Assembly (NCBI GenBank): GCA_937958695.1
Contig: CALGNK010000019.1
Location: 1-58,693, forward strand
Direction of reading: 5' to 3'
Source: an uncultured bacterium
GTDB taxonomy: Bacteria > DUMJ01
Length of the DNA stretch: 58,693 nucleotides
In this document: positions 42,687 to 51,620 of the stretch, in pieces
How the letters are laid out: each line of letters opens with the position of its first letter
Position numbering within the stretch: position 1 is the stretch's first letter
Translations under genes and position numbers: made by a program
The notes under the pieces: generated by a model
The model's input: only the letters and a program-made list of their open reading frames with translations
The model's database searches: none
What the model was told of the DNA's origin: nothing

Positions 42687-44744
42687 ATGTATCTTAGTTA
42701 TTTAACACCCTTGAGACATTTAAATAATAGAGAGAATAGTATAAGGATTTCCTTAGAGAGATTGTCCTCTGGTTTAAAGGTTAATAAAGCTAGTGATAAT
42801 GCAGTGATCCTGTCTCTATCTTCGAAGATAAAACATCAGTCAAGTAGCCTTTCTACCGCTATAGATAATATAAATGATAGCCTTTCTGTTATTAGAACTT
42901 TAGATGGTGCCCTTTCTAAAATAAACTCTCTTCTCGTGAGGATGAGAGATCTTGTTTTAAAGATAAATAATGATGTCTATACAGACTTAGATAAAGAGAT
43001 ATTTAGAAATGAGATTAATCAGCTACTCTCTGAAGTAGATGCCATAGCTAGGAATACTAGATATAATACCAAATCTCTATTGGATGGGAATTCTTCTCTT
43101 GAGGTTATTTTTTTAGAAGGTAGAGAATACATAGAAAACCTTTCCATCTCTTATCCATTTACCGGTACTTACGAAATCTCTGTTAAAGATAGCGGAGAAG
43201 CAGTTAAAGTTGCTTTGCCTTTTAGAACTGCCCAGGATATTTCTCTTTCTACCTCTCTTTATAGCGCTTTAGAGGAGTCAGTTAGCGAAGATTATATAAA
43301 GACATTGTATATAACTAGTAATAATAAGACAGTAAAAGTAGACCTTGTTTTATCGTCTAATAATGGGGATACTGTTTCTTCGACTTTAGATAAGCTTAAT
43401 AGCGCTTTTTTAGAAGGGGGAATAGAGGTTACTGCCAGCTATGATTCTATTGGCAAGATGATGATTCTATCATCTAATGAAGTTGGTTCTAGGTATCAGA
43501 TAGATATTGAAGAATCAAATACGATAGAAAATGCTAAATCTTTTTCTAACGCATACGAAGTCTCTGCCTTAACAGCAGCTAATGGTTCTCTATCCTATCA
43601 AAAGCTTCTCTATGTAGATGGTGCTATCAAGGGTCCCAATGTGAATGGTGGAACCCTAGTTAAAGATTACTTTGCTTCTAATAGTGACGTAACTTTTACC
43701 TTTTTGGGTTCTCTTGGTAAAACTATTACTATAAATGTTTTAGGTACATATACCTTAGACTATGTAAGCTTGTTAATTAGAAATCGTTTAAGGACACTGC
43801 TTGGGATAGATGTTAATGTGCAATTCAATTCTATGTTAGATAGATTTATATTTACTTATTCTAATCCATATACACGATTAGAGGTAGATATATCAGATGG
43901 GATTTACAGTAAGACGTATGAAACTGTTGAGGCTAACGAAAATACCTTATTAGGGGATGTATTAGGATTACAAAATGGATTCATCCTTACTTTTTTTGAT
44001 AAGGATGGTTCTGTAGCGGATTTAGAATTTAATGCCTCCGATACGATTAAATACCTTATAGATGCTATCAACGATTTAGATATTGGTATCGTAGCTTCTT
44101 ATGATAGCGGTAAGATATACTTAGACCAGTCAGGAAGAGACTCTAAGATCTATAAGATAGAACAGAGGGGTTCTGACATATTTTATGTAGAAAGTAGGGT
44201 TATTCATATAGGTTATCCAATACTCAGTGAGGCTAAAGATATAGTAATTTCTGTAAATGATAAAGAGTATACATTTGATAGTAGAGAGATCAATTTAGAC
44301 TGGGGTAGATTTATCCTCAAAAGAGAATACCTTCAATCTTTAGTTAAGATTAAATTTCAAGTAATTTCAGGGCGTTTTATAATCTCTTTAGGCAAGGAAA
44401 CAGTAGATTTGATATTTCCAATAGTAACCTTAAAGAGTTTAGGGTTAGACAAGATAGATTTCTCTAGCAAAGATCTTTTAGATAAGATTGCTAATGCAAT
44501 AGATATTATCTCGAGGGAAAGAGCTAGAATAGGAGGAGTAGAAAATACTTTAAATGGAATCTTACAACAGAAAGATTTTTACAGGCAAATCCTTACCGAA
44601 GCTGAAGCTAGAATGCTTCTTTTAGAAATAGAAGAAGAGATAAGTAAACTGACTAAAGATAAGCTCTTGATACTCTTAGGGGGTATTTTAGCTGAGAATA
44701 CGTATACTCTTCTAAGAGAGATATGTAGTTTGGTTATTAAATAA
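42687..44744 (+). CDS. Orphan flagellin-like protein
   Basis: A 685-aa protein. Residues 1-140 match the flagellin D0/D1 N-terminal region (SLERLSSGLKVNKASDNAV, SLSVIRTLDGALSKI, ARNTRYNTKSLLDG). The C-terminus (about 590-685) has the matching helical region (DIISRERARIGGVENTLN). Between them, three or so flagellin-IN/hook-IN-like modules recur (YDSIGKMMILSSNEVGSRY, and YDSGKIYLDQSGRDSKIY). The end is LLREICSLVIK, not the usual Asn-Gln-Leu-Leu type, and no signal peptide is visible. No flagellar gene is near. Confidence 0.82.
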   Translation: MYLSYLTPLRHLNNRENSIRISLERLSSGLKVNKASDNAVILSLSSKIKHQSSSLSTAIDNINDSLSVIRTLDGALSKINSLLVRMRDLVLKINNDVYTDLDKEIFRNEINQLLSEVDAIARNTRYNTKSLLDGNSSLEVIFLEGREYIENLSISYPFTGTYEISVKDSGEAVKVALPFRTAQDISLSTSLYSALEESVSEDYIKTLYITSNNKTVKVDLVLSSNNGDTVSSTLDKLNSAFLEGGIEVTASYDSIGKMMILSSNEVGSRYQIDIEESNTIENAKSFSNAYEVSALTAANGSLSYQKLLYVDGAIKGPNVNGGTLVKDYFASNSDVTFTFLGSLGKTITINVLGTYTLDYVSLLIRNRLRTLLGIDVNVQFNSMLDRFIFTYSNPYTRLEVDISDGIYSKTYETVEANENTLLGDVLGLQNGFILTFFDKDGSVADLEFNASDTIKYLIDAINDLDIGIVASYDSGKIYLDQSGRDSKIYKIEQRGSDIFYVESRVIHIGYPILSEAKDIVISVNDKEYTFDSREINLDWGRFILKREYLQSLVKIKFQVISGRFIISLGKETVDLIFPIVTLKSLGLDKIDFSSKDLLDKIANAIDIISRERARIGGVENTLNGILQQKDFYRQILTEAEARMLLLEIEEEISKLTKDKLLILLGGILAENTYTLLREICSLVIK

Positions 44745-44762
44745 AGATTTAAATCTTTATTT
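44739..44762. terminator. 24-bp perfect palindrome spanning both stop codons (bidirectional terminator)
   Basis: AAATAAAGATTT is followed by its exact reverse complement, AAATCTTTATTT. The stop codons of both converging genes (44742-44744 plus, 44757-44759 minus) lie inside it. T-rich tails on each strand fit a bidirectional, AT-only terminator. Confidence 0.65.
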
Positions 44763-45608
44763 TTCTCCTGCCCTCCTACTCGGTGGTAGATATGGAACAG
44801 GAATAAATTCTACAGATGGCCGTCTCTGAGATGTCTGGGGGTATAAATCCATCAATTCATAAACTTCTGGTGGAATCTGATCTGCAACTGGTAGACCTAA
44901 CTCTTTAGCCTCTTCATATGTTATTGGATAATCGTGTGTCCATCTACCTTCACTTAAAACCTTAGCCAACTCTTTAGCCCTTTCCTCTGGCATCTTATCT
45001 TTTATTAGATTGTAGACCGTATTATATACCTGATTTATAGCCTTCCTAGCTATGTCTCCTAGGATTAGTGTTTGATCATCACGATTAGGATTTGGTTCCT
45101 CTAAGGCTTTTAGTATTGATGCTGCGGGATAAGACCCTCCTTGAGGACTTCCAAGTTGCGGATCTACCGGGCCTAAAACAGCGTTAGGGTCCATAATTAT
45201 CTCGTCTGCCGATAGGGCTATAAGGGTTCCACCAGACATTGCATAGTGAGGTATAAATACCGTTACCTTTCCTTTATGCCTCTTTAGTGCACAAGCTATC
45301 TGTTCAGAAGCAAGTACAAGTCCACCTGGGGTATGTAGTATAATATCTATGGGCATATCAGAAGGAGTCATTCTTATAGCCCTTAATACCTGTTCAGAAT
45401 CTTCTATATCGATATATCGACTTACTGGAAAACCAAAGAAGCTCATCGTTTCTTGTCTATGTATCATCGTGATTACTCTACTATGTCGTTTTACCTCTAA
45501 AGCCCTAATAGCCATCTGCCTTCTTACCTCTAATAATCTTTTCATTAATAGAGGGATGAACATCTGAATCATTATAAGTATCCATAGGATATTAAATATT
45601 AACCCCAT
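44757..45608 (-). CDS. SDH/SppA-type membrane serine protease
   Basis: A 283-aa ClpP/crotonase-fold protein of the serine dehydrogenase proteinase family (PF01972). It has an N-terminal transmembrane helix (about 5-20), IIDILHTPGGLVLASEQIA-like loop (HTPGG), catalytic Ser in HYAMSGGTLIALSADEI, then GPVDPQLG and a helical YEEAKELGLPV with a probable Asp/Lys. It probably acts in membrane protein quality control. Pro-rich C-terminus. Convergent with the flagellin-like gene. Confidence 0.88.
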   Translation of the reverse strand: MGLIFNILWILIMIQMFIPLLMKRLLEVRRQMAIRALEVKRHSRVITMIHRQETMSFFGFPVSRYIDIEDSEQVLRAIRMTPSDMPIDIILHTPGGLVLASEQIACALKRHKGKVTVFIPHYAMSGGTLIALSADEIIMDPNAVLGPVDPQLGSPQGGSYPAASILKALEEPNPNRDDQTLILGDIARKAINQVYNTVYNLIKDKMPEERAKELAKVLSEGRWTHDYPITYEEAKELGLPVADQIPPEVYELMDLYPQTSQRRPSVEFIPVPYLPPSRRAGEK

Positions 45609-45742
45609 AAAATATCACCTCCTAGATATTTTCTCTTGCTCTTATTTGATTATACGATAAGATATAAATTAATGGCAAATACCCGATAATTATAACTGTT
45701 ACTCTATATCTTACTAATTTTTTATCTTTTTTTCTTTTATGG

Positions 45743-45748
45743 TATAAT
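45743..45748 (+). promoter_or_regulatory. Candidate -10 element for the aldo/keto reductase gene
   Basis: TATAAT lies 38 bases before the chosen TTG start, in a 177-base divergent spacer (45609-45785). The -35 is only T-rich. Nothing else recognisable is in the spacer. Confidence 0.4.
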
Positions 45749-45785
45749 TTTAGTAAAAATAGAAAGTATGCTAGGAGGTAAAATA

Positions 45786-46769
45786 TTGCAGTATCGTAAG
45801 CTTGGATGGACAGATTTAGAGCTTTCTGTTATTGGTTTTGGGACCTGGGCTTTAGGTGGTAGTAGATGGAGGTATGGCTGGGGGCCACAAGATGATGAGG
45901 ATTCTATAAAAGCTATATGGAGAGCGATGGATCTAGGGGTAAATTGGATAGATACCGCAGCTATCTATGGGTTAGGTCATTCTGAAGAGATAGTAGGGAA
46001 GGCAATAAAAGGTCTATCAAAGAAGCCTATTATTGCAACTAAATGTAGTAGGGTTGTTGATAAGAATGGAAATATTATTGGAGACCTTCGTAGAGAAAGT
46101 ATAAGAAGAGAAGTTGAAGATAGTCTGAGACGTTTACAGGTTGATGTTATTGACCTGTATCAGATACACTGGCCTGATCCTGATGAGTATATTGAAGAAG
46201 CTTGGGTTACAATGGGAGATCTTATAAAGGAGGGTAAGATAAGATACGCTGGGGTATCTAATTTTAGTGTTGAGCAGATGAAACGTATAGCAAAGATACA
46301 CCCAATAGCTTCTCTACAGCCTCCTTATAGTATGCTTAGGAGAGATATAGAGAATGATATCTTACCCTATTGTAAGGAGAATAACATCGGGGTTGTTGTT
46401 TACAGTCCTATGCAGAAAGGATTATTAACGGGTAAATATAATGCTGAAACGGTAGCTAAACTATCTCCAGATGATCATAGACATAATGATCCCATGTTTA
46501 AAGAACCACAGTTAAGTATAAATGTAGAATTTGTTGAGAAGATGAAGAAGTTGGCAGAGAAATATGGAAAGACTCCTGCACAACTTGCCATTGCTTGGGT
46601 ATTGAGAAGGTCAGAAGTAACGAGTGCTATTGTTGGAATCCGAAATCCCTCTCAGATAGAGGAGGTTGCTCCTGCTGGTGATTGGAGCCTCTCTGAAGAA
46701 GATGTAAAAGTTATAGACCAATGGCTTAGAGAAAGGGATGAAAAATTATTAAAGATAGAAGTGAGGTAG
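45786..46769 (+). CDS. Aldo/keto reductase
   Basis: A 327-aa NADP-dependent AKR. It begins YRKLGWTDLELSVIGFGTWA and has the catalytic tetrad residues in WIDTAAIYGLGHSEE (Asp, Tyr), ATKCSR (Lys) and YQIHWPD (His). The C-terminal AIVGIRNPSQIEE binds cofactor. I set the start at a TTG at 45786, because AGGAGGT (45773-45779) is then 6 bases upstream. The ATG at 45768 lies ahead of that sequence. It is followed after 4 bases by the ASRT-like gene, so the two share a transcript. Confidence 0.92.
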   Translation: MQYRKLGWTDLELSVIGFGTWALGGSRWRYGWGPQDDEDSIKAIWRAMDLGVNWIDTAAIYGLGHSEEIVGKAIKGLSKKPIIATKCSRVVDKNGNIIGDLRRESIRREVEDSLRRLQVDVIDLYQIHWPDPDEYIEEAWVTMGDLIKEGKIRYAGVSNFSVEQMKRIAKIHPIASLQPPYSMLRRDIENDILPYCKENNIGVVVYSPMQKGLLTGKYNAETVAKLSPDDHRHNDPMFKEPQLSINVEFVEKMKKLAEKYGKTPAQLAIAWVLRRSEVTSAIVGIRNPSQIEEVAPAGDWSLSEEDVKVIDQWLRERDEKLLKIEVR

Positions 46770-46773
46770 AGTT

Positions 46774-47151
46774 ATGAGTAATGAGATTGGAGAATATGTA
46801 TGGCTTATACCAGATGCCTATCTTCCACCATATGGTGATCCTGAATTACCAAGTCATGAATCTACATGTATCTTAAACGTGAATAAGAAAAGCGCAAGGG
46901 TTAAGTTTACTTTTTACTTTGAAGATCAAGACCCAATAGAATCAAATGATATCGAAATTCCTCCGGAAAGAACCTTACATGTAAGATTAGATAAAGCTAA
47001 AGAACTTCTAGGGGTAGAGTTAAAGACCAATGTTCCTTTTGCTATTAAAGTAGAAAGTAATACACGAATAGTTGTTCAGCATTCGAGAATGGATACGAGA
47101 CAAGCTAATCTAGCTTATATGACTAGTATGGGTTATCCTGTAAGGACTTAA
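46774..47151 (+). CDS. Sensory rhodopsin transducer (ASRT)-family protein
   Basis: A 125-aa beta-sandwich protein of the family that includes the Anabaena sensory rhodopsin transducer (PF07100). I recognise YVWLIPDAYLPP, SHESTCILNVN, FYFEDQDPIE, LHVRLDK and VVQHSRMDTRQANLAYMTS. No rhodopsin gene is nearby. Family members in non-phototrophs are thought to bind small ligands, perhaps sugars. Pairing with an aldo/keto reductase points to carbohydrate metabolism. Confidence 0.88.
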   Translation: MSNEIGEYVWLIPDAYLPPYGDPELPSHESTCILNVNKKSARVKFTFYFEDQDPIESNDIEIPPERTLHVRLDKAKELLGVELKTNVPFAIKVESNTRIVVQHSRMDTRQANLAYMTSMGYPVRT

Positions 47152-47185
47152 CTTCTATAATTGATAGTTTTATATTTTACTCAGA

Positions 47186-47893
47186 ATGGAGAGGTTGAAA
47201 CCGCTTATTCTCCATTTTGATGATGTATACTTTTACCAGAATAGGTTAAGGTCTATTGGAAAAGAGATAGACCTTAGAGAGATAAGTGGGATAAGGTATC
47301 TTTGTCCAATAGAGAGGCTAGAAGAGATAGATAGAAAGATACCAAAATATAGAAGTTTTATAACGTTTATAGGGAGTGGAGATTTTCACTATATAACTTA
47401 TTTACTTCTTAGAAGAATAAGAGAACCCTTTAATCTCCTTGTAATAGATAATCACTTGGATATGAAAGAGACATTTGATGGATTTATAAGTTGTGGGTCC
47501 TGGTTGAGAAATGTCCTCAATAACACTTACTTGAGATACGTGTTTTATTTATCACTAGAGTTTATTGATGATTCTGATCGAGTTATTAAAGTAGGTAAAG
47601 ATTTAGAAGAATTATCATTGTATATCAAGATGGGCATACCTTTTTACATAAGTATCGATAAAGACATTTTAAATAACTCCATAATAGAGACTAACTGGGA
47701 ACAAGGTCATCTTAGTCTGGATGAATTATATAAAATTTTACTACATATAGCCATAGATAATATTCTCGGTATAGATATCTGTGGTGAACCAAAGCCTGAT
47801 CCGTTTAATCCATATATAAAAAAGAGCGAAGAGATAAATCTTAAGATTGTAAGTATGTTCCTTGAGAGGAAAGATAGAAGGATCCCTGCTTAG
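47186..47893 (+). CDS. Arginase-fold (ureohydrolase-like) protein
   Basis: A 235-aa protein with a diverged arginase/agmatinase-type metal centre: GSGDFHYIT (His), VIDNHLDM (D-x-H-x-D) and ISIDKDIL (D-x-D), then ETNWEQGHLS. The usual SxDxDxxDPxxxP is shortened, without the DP. Two-metal hydrolysis of a guanidino or related C-N bond is likely, but the substrate is unknown. The stop overlaps the convergent mnmA stop by 4 bp. Confidence 0.8.
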   Translation: MERLKPLILHFDDVYFYQNRLRSIGKEIDLREISGIRYLCPIERLEEIDRKIPKYRSFITFIGSGDFHYITYLLLRRIREPFNLLVIDNHLDMKETFDGFISCGSWLRNVLNNTYLRYVFYLSLEFIDDSDRVIKVGKDLEELSLYIKMGIPFYISIDKDILNNSIIETNWEQGHLSLDELYKILLHIAIDNILGIDICGEPKPDPFNPYIKKSEEINLKIVSMFLERKDRRIPA

Positions 47894-48963
47894 TCTTCTA
47901 TTATCCCCCCACCTACAACTACATCCCCATCGTAAAATACAGAAGCCTGTCCAGGTGTTACTGCCCTTTGAGGCTCCTTGAATCTTACCAGAGCTCTTTC
48001 TTCTGATACAGGGATAACTGTACAGTCTGTCTCATTGCTTTTATATCTTATCTTTACCTTTACCTCTATGGGTTCCTTAAGCTTCTCTATAGATATCCAA
48101 TTTAATTCGCTAACAAAGAATTCCTCCCTATAGAGCTCTTTCTCTTCTCCTACCACGATAGCATTTCTGTCAGGGTCTATATCTATTACATATAGAGGTT
48201 TTTCGCTCTGTATTCCCAAGCCCTTTCTCTGTCCTATGGTATAGTTCCATATACCCTTATGTTTCCCTAAGACCCTTCCATATCTATCAATTATAGGACC
48301 AGATGAGGACCTAACATTTAGTAACTCTCTATAATCCCCGCCGTAGAAGTCTTGGCTCTCTTCCTTGTCAGAAACAGTTAACCCTGCCTCTTTAGCTATT
48401 TTCCTTACCTCTTCCTTCCTGTAAGCCCCTAGTGGCAATAGTATCTTGCCTAACTGTTTTTGGGTGAGACCAAAAAGAAAGTATGACTGATCCTTTTTTT
48501 CATCTATCCCCTTTTTTAAGATAAACCTATTACTTTGATGGTTAAACTCTACCCTAGCATAGTGTCCTGTGGCAAAATAGTCAAACTCTATACCTAGAAA
48601 TTCTACCTTTTCTAGCAAAGCCTTAAACTTTATCATCTGATTGCATCTAATACAAGGATTTGGCGTCCTACCCTTGAGGTATTCATTTCTAAAGTATTCT
48701 AATACTGTCTTTTTATACTCATCTACTAGGTCTATCTCGTAGAAAGGTATATCAAGTATTTCACAGACCCTTTGAGCATCCTTTATGTCTTCAAGCTCTC
48801 CGGGTCCATAACAACCGTGTTTTCTTTTTGAATCAGAATAAGACCCTTCCCATATCTTCATACTAACACCAATGACTTCATAGCCCGCCTTTTTTAATAG
48901 GAGGGCAGAAACAGAAGAATCTACCCCTCCACTTAGTCCTACAACAACTCTTGGTTTAGTTAT
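47890..48963 (-). CDS. mnmA: tRNA-specific 2-thiouridylase MnmA (non-standard AUA start inferred)
   Basis: MnmA makes s2U at tRNA position 34. The first ATG (48861) would give 323 aa without the PP-loop. The same frame upstream encodes VVVGLSGGVDSSVSALLLKK, the essential ATP-binding motif. No ATG, GTG or TTG occurs between it and the in-frame TGA at 48972-48970, so I infer initiation at an ATA (48963), 6 bases after GGGTGA and 2 bases past the hisD stop. NPCIRCN carries the first catalytic Cys as CxxC. At the second Cys position (usual ...ICF) the sequence is SQDFYGGDY. It most resembles a CYGPGE/SQDF variant subfamily. Confidence 0.88.
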   Translation of the reverse strand: MTKPRVVVGLSGGVDSSVSALLLKKAGYEVIGVSMKIWEGSYSDSKRKHGCYGPGELEDIKDAQRVCEILDIPFYEIDLVDEYKKTVLEYFRNEYLKGRTPNPCIRCNQMIKFKALLEKVEFLGIEFDYFATGHYARVEFNHQSNRFILKKGIDEKKDQSYFLFGLTQKQLGKILLPLGAYRKEEVRKIAKEAGLTVSDKEESQDFYGGDYRELLNVRSSSGPIIDRYGRVLGKHKGIWNYTIGQRKGLGIQSEKPLYVIDIDPDRNAIVVGEEKELYREEFFVSELNWISIEKLKEPIEVKVKIRYKSNETDCTVIPVSEERALVRFKEPQRAVTPGQASVFYDGDVVVGGGIIED

Positions 48964-48965
48964 GG

Positions 48966-50234
48966 TTATTCACCCTTTCTTATCTCTAGAGACATTTTAT
49001 GAGCAGAGAACTCTTCTCTTTCTGCTATTATTTTTGCTAACTCAAAATCATCTGTAATTCTATTGTATTGTGTTATGTTTATTATCTTGAGGAAATCTAG
49101 GATACTTAATCCTGAACTAAACTTTGCTGAGCTTCCTGTTGGTAATATGTGACTTGACCCTGCTATATAGTCTCCTATAGCTTCTGGTGTTTTACTCCCT
49201 AAAAAGATAGTCCCTGCATTTCTGATTTTTTCAAGATAAATCCATGGATCCTCTATATGTAATTCTAGATGTTCTGGTGATATAAGATTTGCTATGTCTA
49301 TACCTTCCTCTATAGAATCTACTAGTACTACAGTACCCCAAGACTCCCAGGACTCTTTTGCTGTTTCGTAGGTAGATAACTCCTTTATCATCTTCTCTAG
49401 GTTCTCTATTACTTTATCAGCCAACTCTTGAGAATCGGTTATAAGTATAGACATAGCTAGAGGATCATGCTCTGCCTGTGATAAGAGGTCAATAGCTACA
49501 AATTCTGGTTTAGCCTTATTATCTGCTAGTATTACTATCTCACTAGGTCCTGGTATCATTTCTATACCAACATCTCCGAATACATATTTTTTGGCTGAGA
49601 CCACATATCTATTGCCAGGTCCTACAATCTTGTCTACTTTTGGTATTGTCTCTGTTCCGTATGCTAAGCTAGCTATAGCATGGGCGCCACCAAGCTTATA
49701 CACTTCGTATATGTTTAACAATTTACATACTGCAAGGACCTCAGGAACAGGTTTAGGTGTAGTAATTACTATTCTCTTTACCCCAGCAACCTGAGCAGGT
49801 ATAACTGCCATTATTACGGTTGACGGATAAGGGGCTTTACCCCCCGGAACATAAACACCTATACTTTCTAGGGGAACAATCATCTGCCCTGATAGTTTTC
49901 CTTCCTTTATGTAGAACCAGTTTTGAGGTTTTGGCATTCTTGTATAAAATTCCCTGATATTTTCTATTGCCCTATTTATGGCTGAAATAAAATCTTCTCC
50001 TACTATATTTATAGAATCTTCAATCTCTTCTTTCCCTACCTTAAAATCTTCTGGGGCGGAGAAGTTGGTATTGTCGAATTTATTAGAATACTCTATTAGT
50101 GCCCTATCTCCACGTTTCCTTACATCTTTTATTATCTCTTCTACAATAACACTTACCTCTGTAACTTCCTTCCTTGCCTTAAGTAACTCTTCCAGATCTT
50201 TTTTGTCTCTTATGATCCTATGTCTCAAAATCAT
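48966..50234 (-). CDS. hisD: Histidinol dehydrogenase
   Basis: A 422-aa enzyme catalysing the last two oxidation steps of histidine synthesis. Signatures are FYIKEGKLSGQMIVPLESIGVYVPGGKAPYP (split here by conserved blocks), KLGGAHAIASLAYGTE, KIVGPGNRYV, SQAEHDPLAMS (catalytic Glu/His) and SPEHLELH. Length is standard. No other his genes are present; it is in the tail of the purine operon, 6 bases after purF. Confidence 0.96.
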   Translation of the reverse strand: MILRHRIIRDKKDLEELLKARKEVTEVSVIVEEIIKDVRKRGDRALIEYSNKFDNTNFSAPEDFKVGKEEIEDSINIVGEDFISAINRAIENIREFYTRMPKPQNWFYIKEGKLSGQMIVPLESIGVYVPGGKAPYPSTVIMAVIPAQVAGVKRIVITTPKPVPEVLAVCKLLNIYEVYKLGGAHAIASLAYGTETIPKVDKIVGPGNRYVVSAKKYVFGDVGIEMIPGPSEIVILADNKAKPEFVAIDLLSQAEHDPLAMSILITDSQELADKVIENLEKMIKELSTYETAKESWESWGTVVLVDSIEEGIDIANLISPEHLELHIEDPWIYLEKIRNAGTIFLGSKTPEAIGDYIAGSSHILPTGSSAKFSSGLSILDFLKIINITQYNRITDDFELAKIIAEREEFSAHKMSLEIRKGE

Positions 50235-50240
50235 CTCTCC

Positions 50241-51620
50241 TTACTCTAATATTCCTTTTGTTATCTTTATCGCTTCTGGAATCTTGATACAGTAATCTCC
50301 CGTAAAACAGGCATTACAGAAACCTTTTGCTCCACCTCTGCAAGCCCTTAAAAGTCCATCTACACTAAGATACTCAAGGGTATCACTCCCTATATACTCT
50401 CTCACCTCTTCTATTTTCTTATATGCAGCTATTAATTGTCTTCTTTCTGCAGTGTCTATACCATAGAAGCAGGGATAGGTGATAGGGGGAGAGCTTACCC
50501 TCATATGCACCTCCCTTGCTCCAGATTCTTTAAGTAGATTAACTATCTGCCTAGAAGTGGTTCCCCTCACAATAGAGTCATCCACTAAGACTATCCTCTT
50601 TCCTTCTATAACCTCTTTTAATGGGTTAAGTTTTAACTTTACCCCTAATTCTCTCAACCTCTGATCAGGTTGAATAAATGTTCTCCCTATATATCTGTTC
50701 TTTATTAAACCCTCACTAAATGGTATACCCGACTGCTGGGAATAGCCTATGGCAGCTGGTATACCTGAATCGGGCACAGGTATAACTAGATCTGCATTTG
50801 CTGGCGATTCTTGAGCCAATATTCTTCCCATCTCTTGTCTTATCTCATGTACGAGCCTAGTCCCAAACTTACTATCAGGACGTGCAAAATATATAAGCTC
50901 AAATATACATAGGTGAGGATTAGCATTGGCAAAACGAATACTTTCTACTCCATTTTCATCTATTATTACTATTTCACCAGGTTCTATTTCTCTAATAAAC
51001 TTCGCTCCTACTATATCTAGTCCACAAGACTCTGATGATAATATATAGCTTCCATTGAATCTTCCAAGGACAAGTGGTCTTATCCCATAAGGGTCCCTTA
51101 TCCCTATAAGCTTATCCTTGGTAAGAACTACCAATGTATATGCTCCTTGAAAGGATGGAAGGACTTTGAGTAATGCGGATACTATATCTCCATGGTAATA
51201 TACAGAAATCTTTTTTGCCATCAACTCTGAATCTGATGTTCCATAGACTCTTATACCTTCTTTATCTAGTTCTCTTTTTAGCTCTACAGTATTGATAAGA
51301 TTCCCATTATGGGCTATAGCCAAAGGATGTTCTCCCGGTACTAGTATCGGCTGGGCATTTAACTCTATGCTTGACCCTGTAGTAGAGTATCTGACATGTC
51401 CTATGGCTATATCTCCTTTCAAGATGTTTAATATCTTCTCATTGAATACTTGGCTTACCAGTCCCATCTCTTTATAGCATACAATATCTCTTCTGTCAGA
51501 TACCGCTATCCCTGCGCTTTCTTGTCCCCTATGTTGGAGGGCAAAGAGTCCAAAATACGTTAGTCTGGCAACATCTGTATTAGGACTGTATATACCAAAT
51601 ACTCCGCAATAATCTTTCAT
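50241..51620 (-). CDS. purF: Amidophosphoribosyltransferase
   Basis: First committed enzyme of purine synthesis (PRPP + Gln). The protein begins [12 protein letters not shown], so the nucleophile Cys is residue 5 and a four-residue propeptide would be removed. The PRPP site is VLVDDSIVRGTTS. Cysteines in CRGGAKGFCNACF and an upstream Cys match the [4Fe-4S] form of the B. subtilis type. I chose the ATG at 51620 (ATGA overlap with the purL stop) over the in-frame ATG at 51650. Confidence 0.96.
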   Translation of the reverse strand: MKDYCGVFGIYSPNTDVARLTYFGLFALQHRGQESAGIAVSDRRDIVCYKEMGLVSQVFNEKILNILKGDIAIGHVRYSTTGSSIELNAQPILVPGEHPLAIAHNGNLINTVELKRELDKEGIRVYGTSDSELMAKKISVYYHGDIVSALLKVLPSFQGAYTLVVLTKDKLIGIRDPYGIRPLVLGRFNGSYILSSESCGLDIVGAKFIREIEPGEIVIIDENGVESIRFANANPHLCIFELIYFARPDSKFGTRLVHEIRQEMGRILAQESPANADLVIPVPDSGIPAAIGYSQQSGIPFSEGLIKNRYIGRTFIQPDQRLRELGVKLKLNPLKEVIEGKRIVLVDDSIVRGTTSRQIVNLLKESGAREVHMRVSSPPITYPCFYGIDTAERRQLIAAYKKIEEVREYIGSDTLEYLSVDGLLRACRGGAKGFCNACFTGDYCIKIPEAIKITKGILE

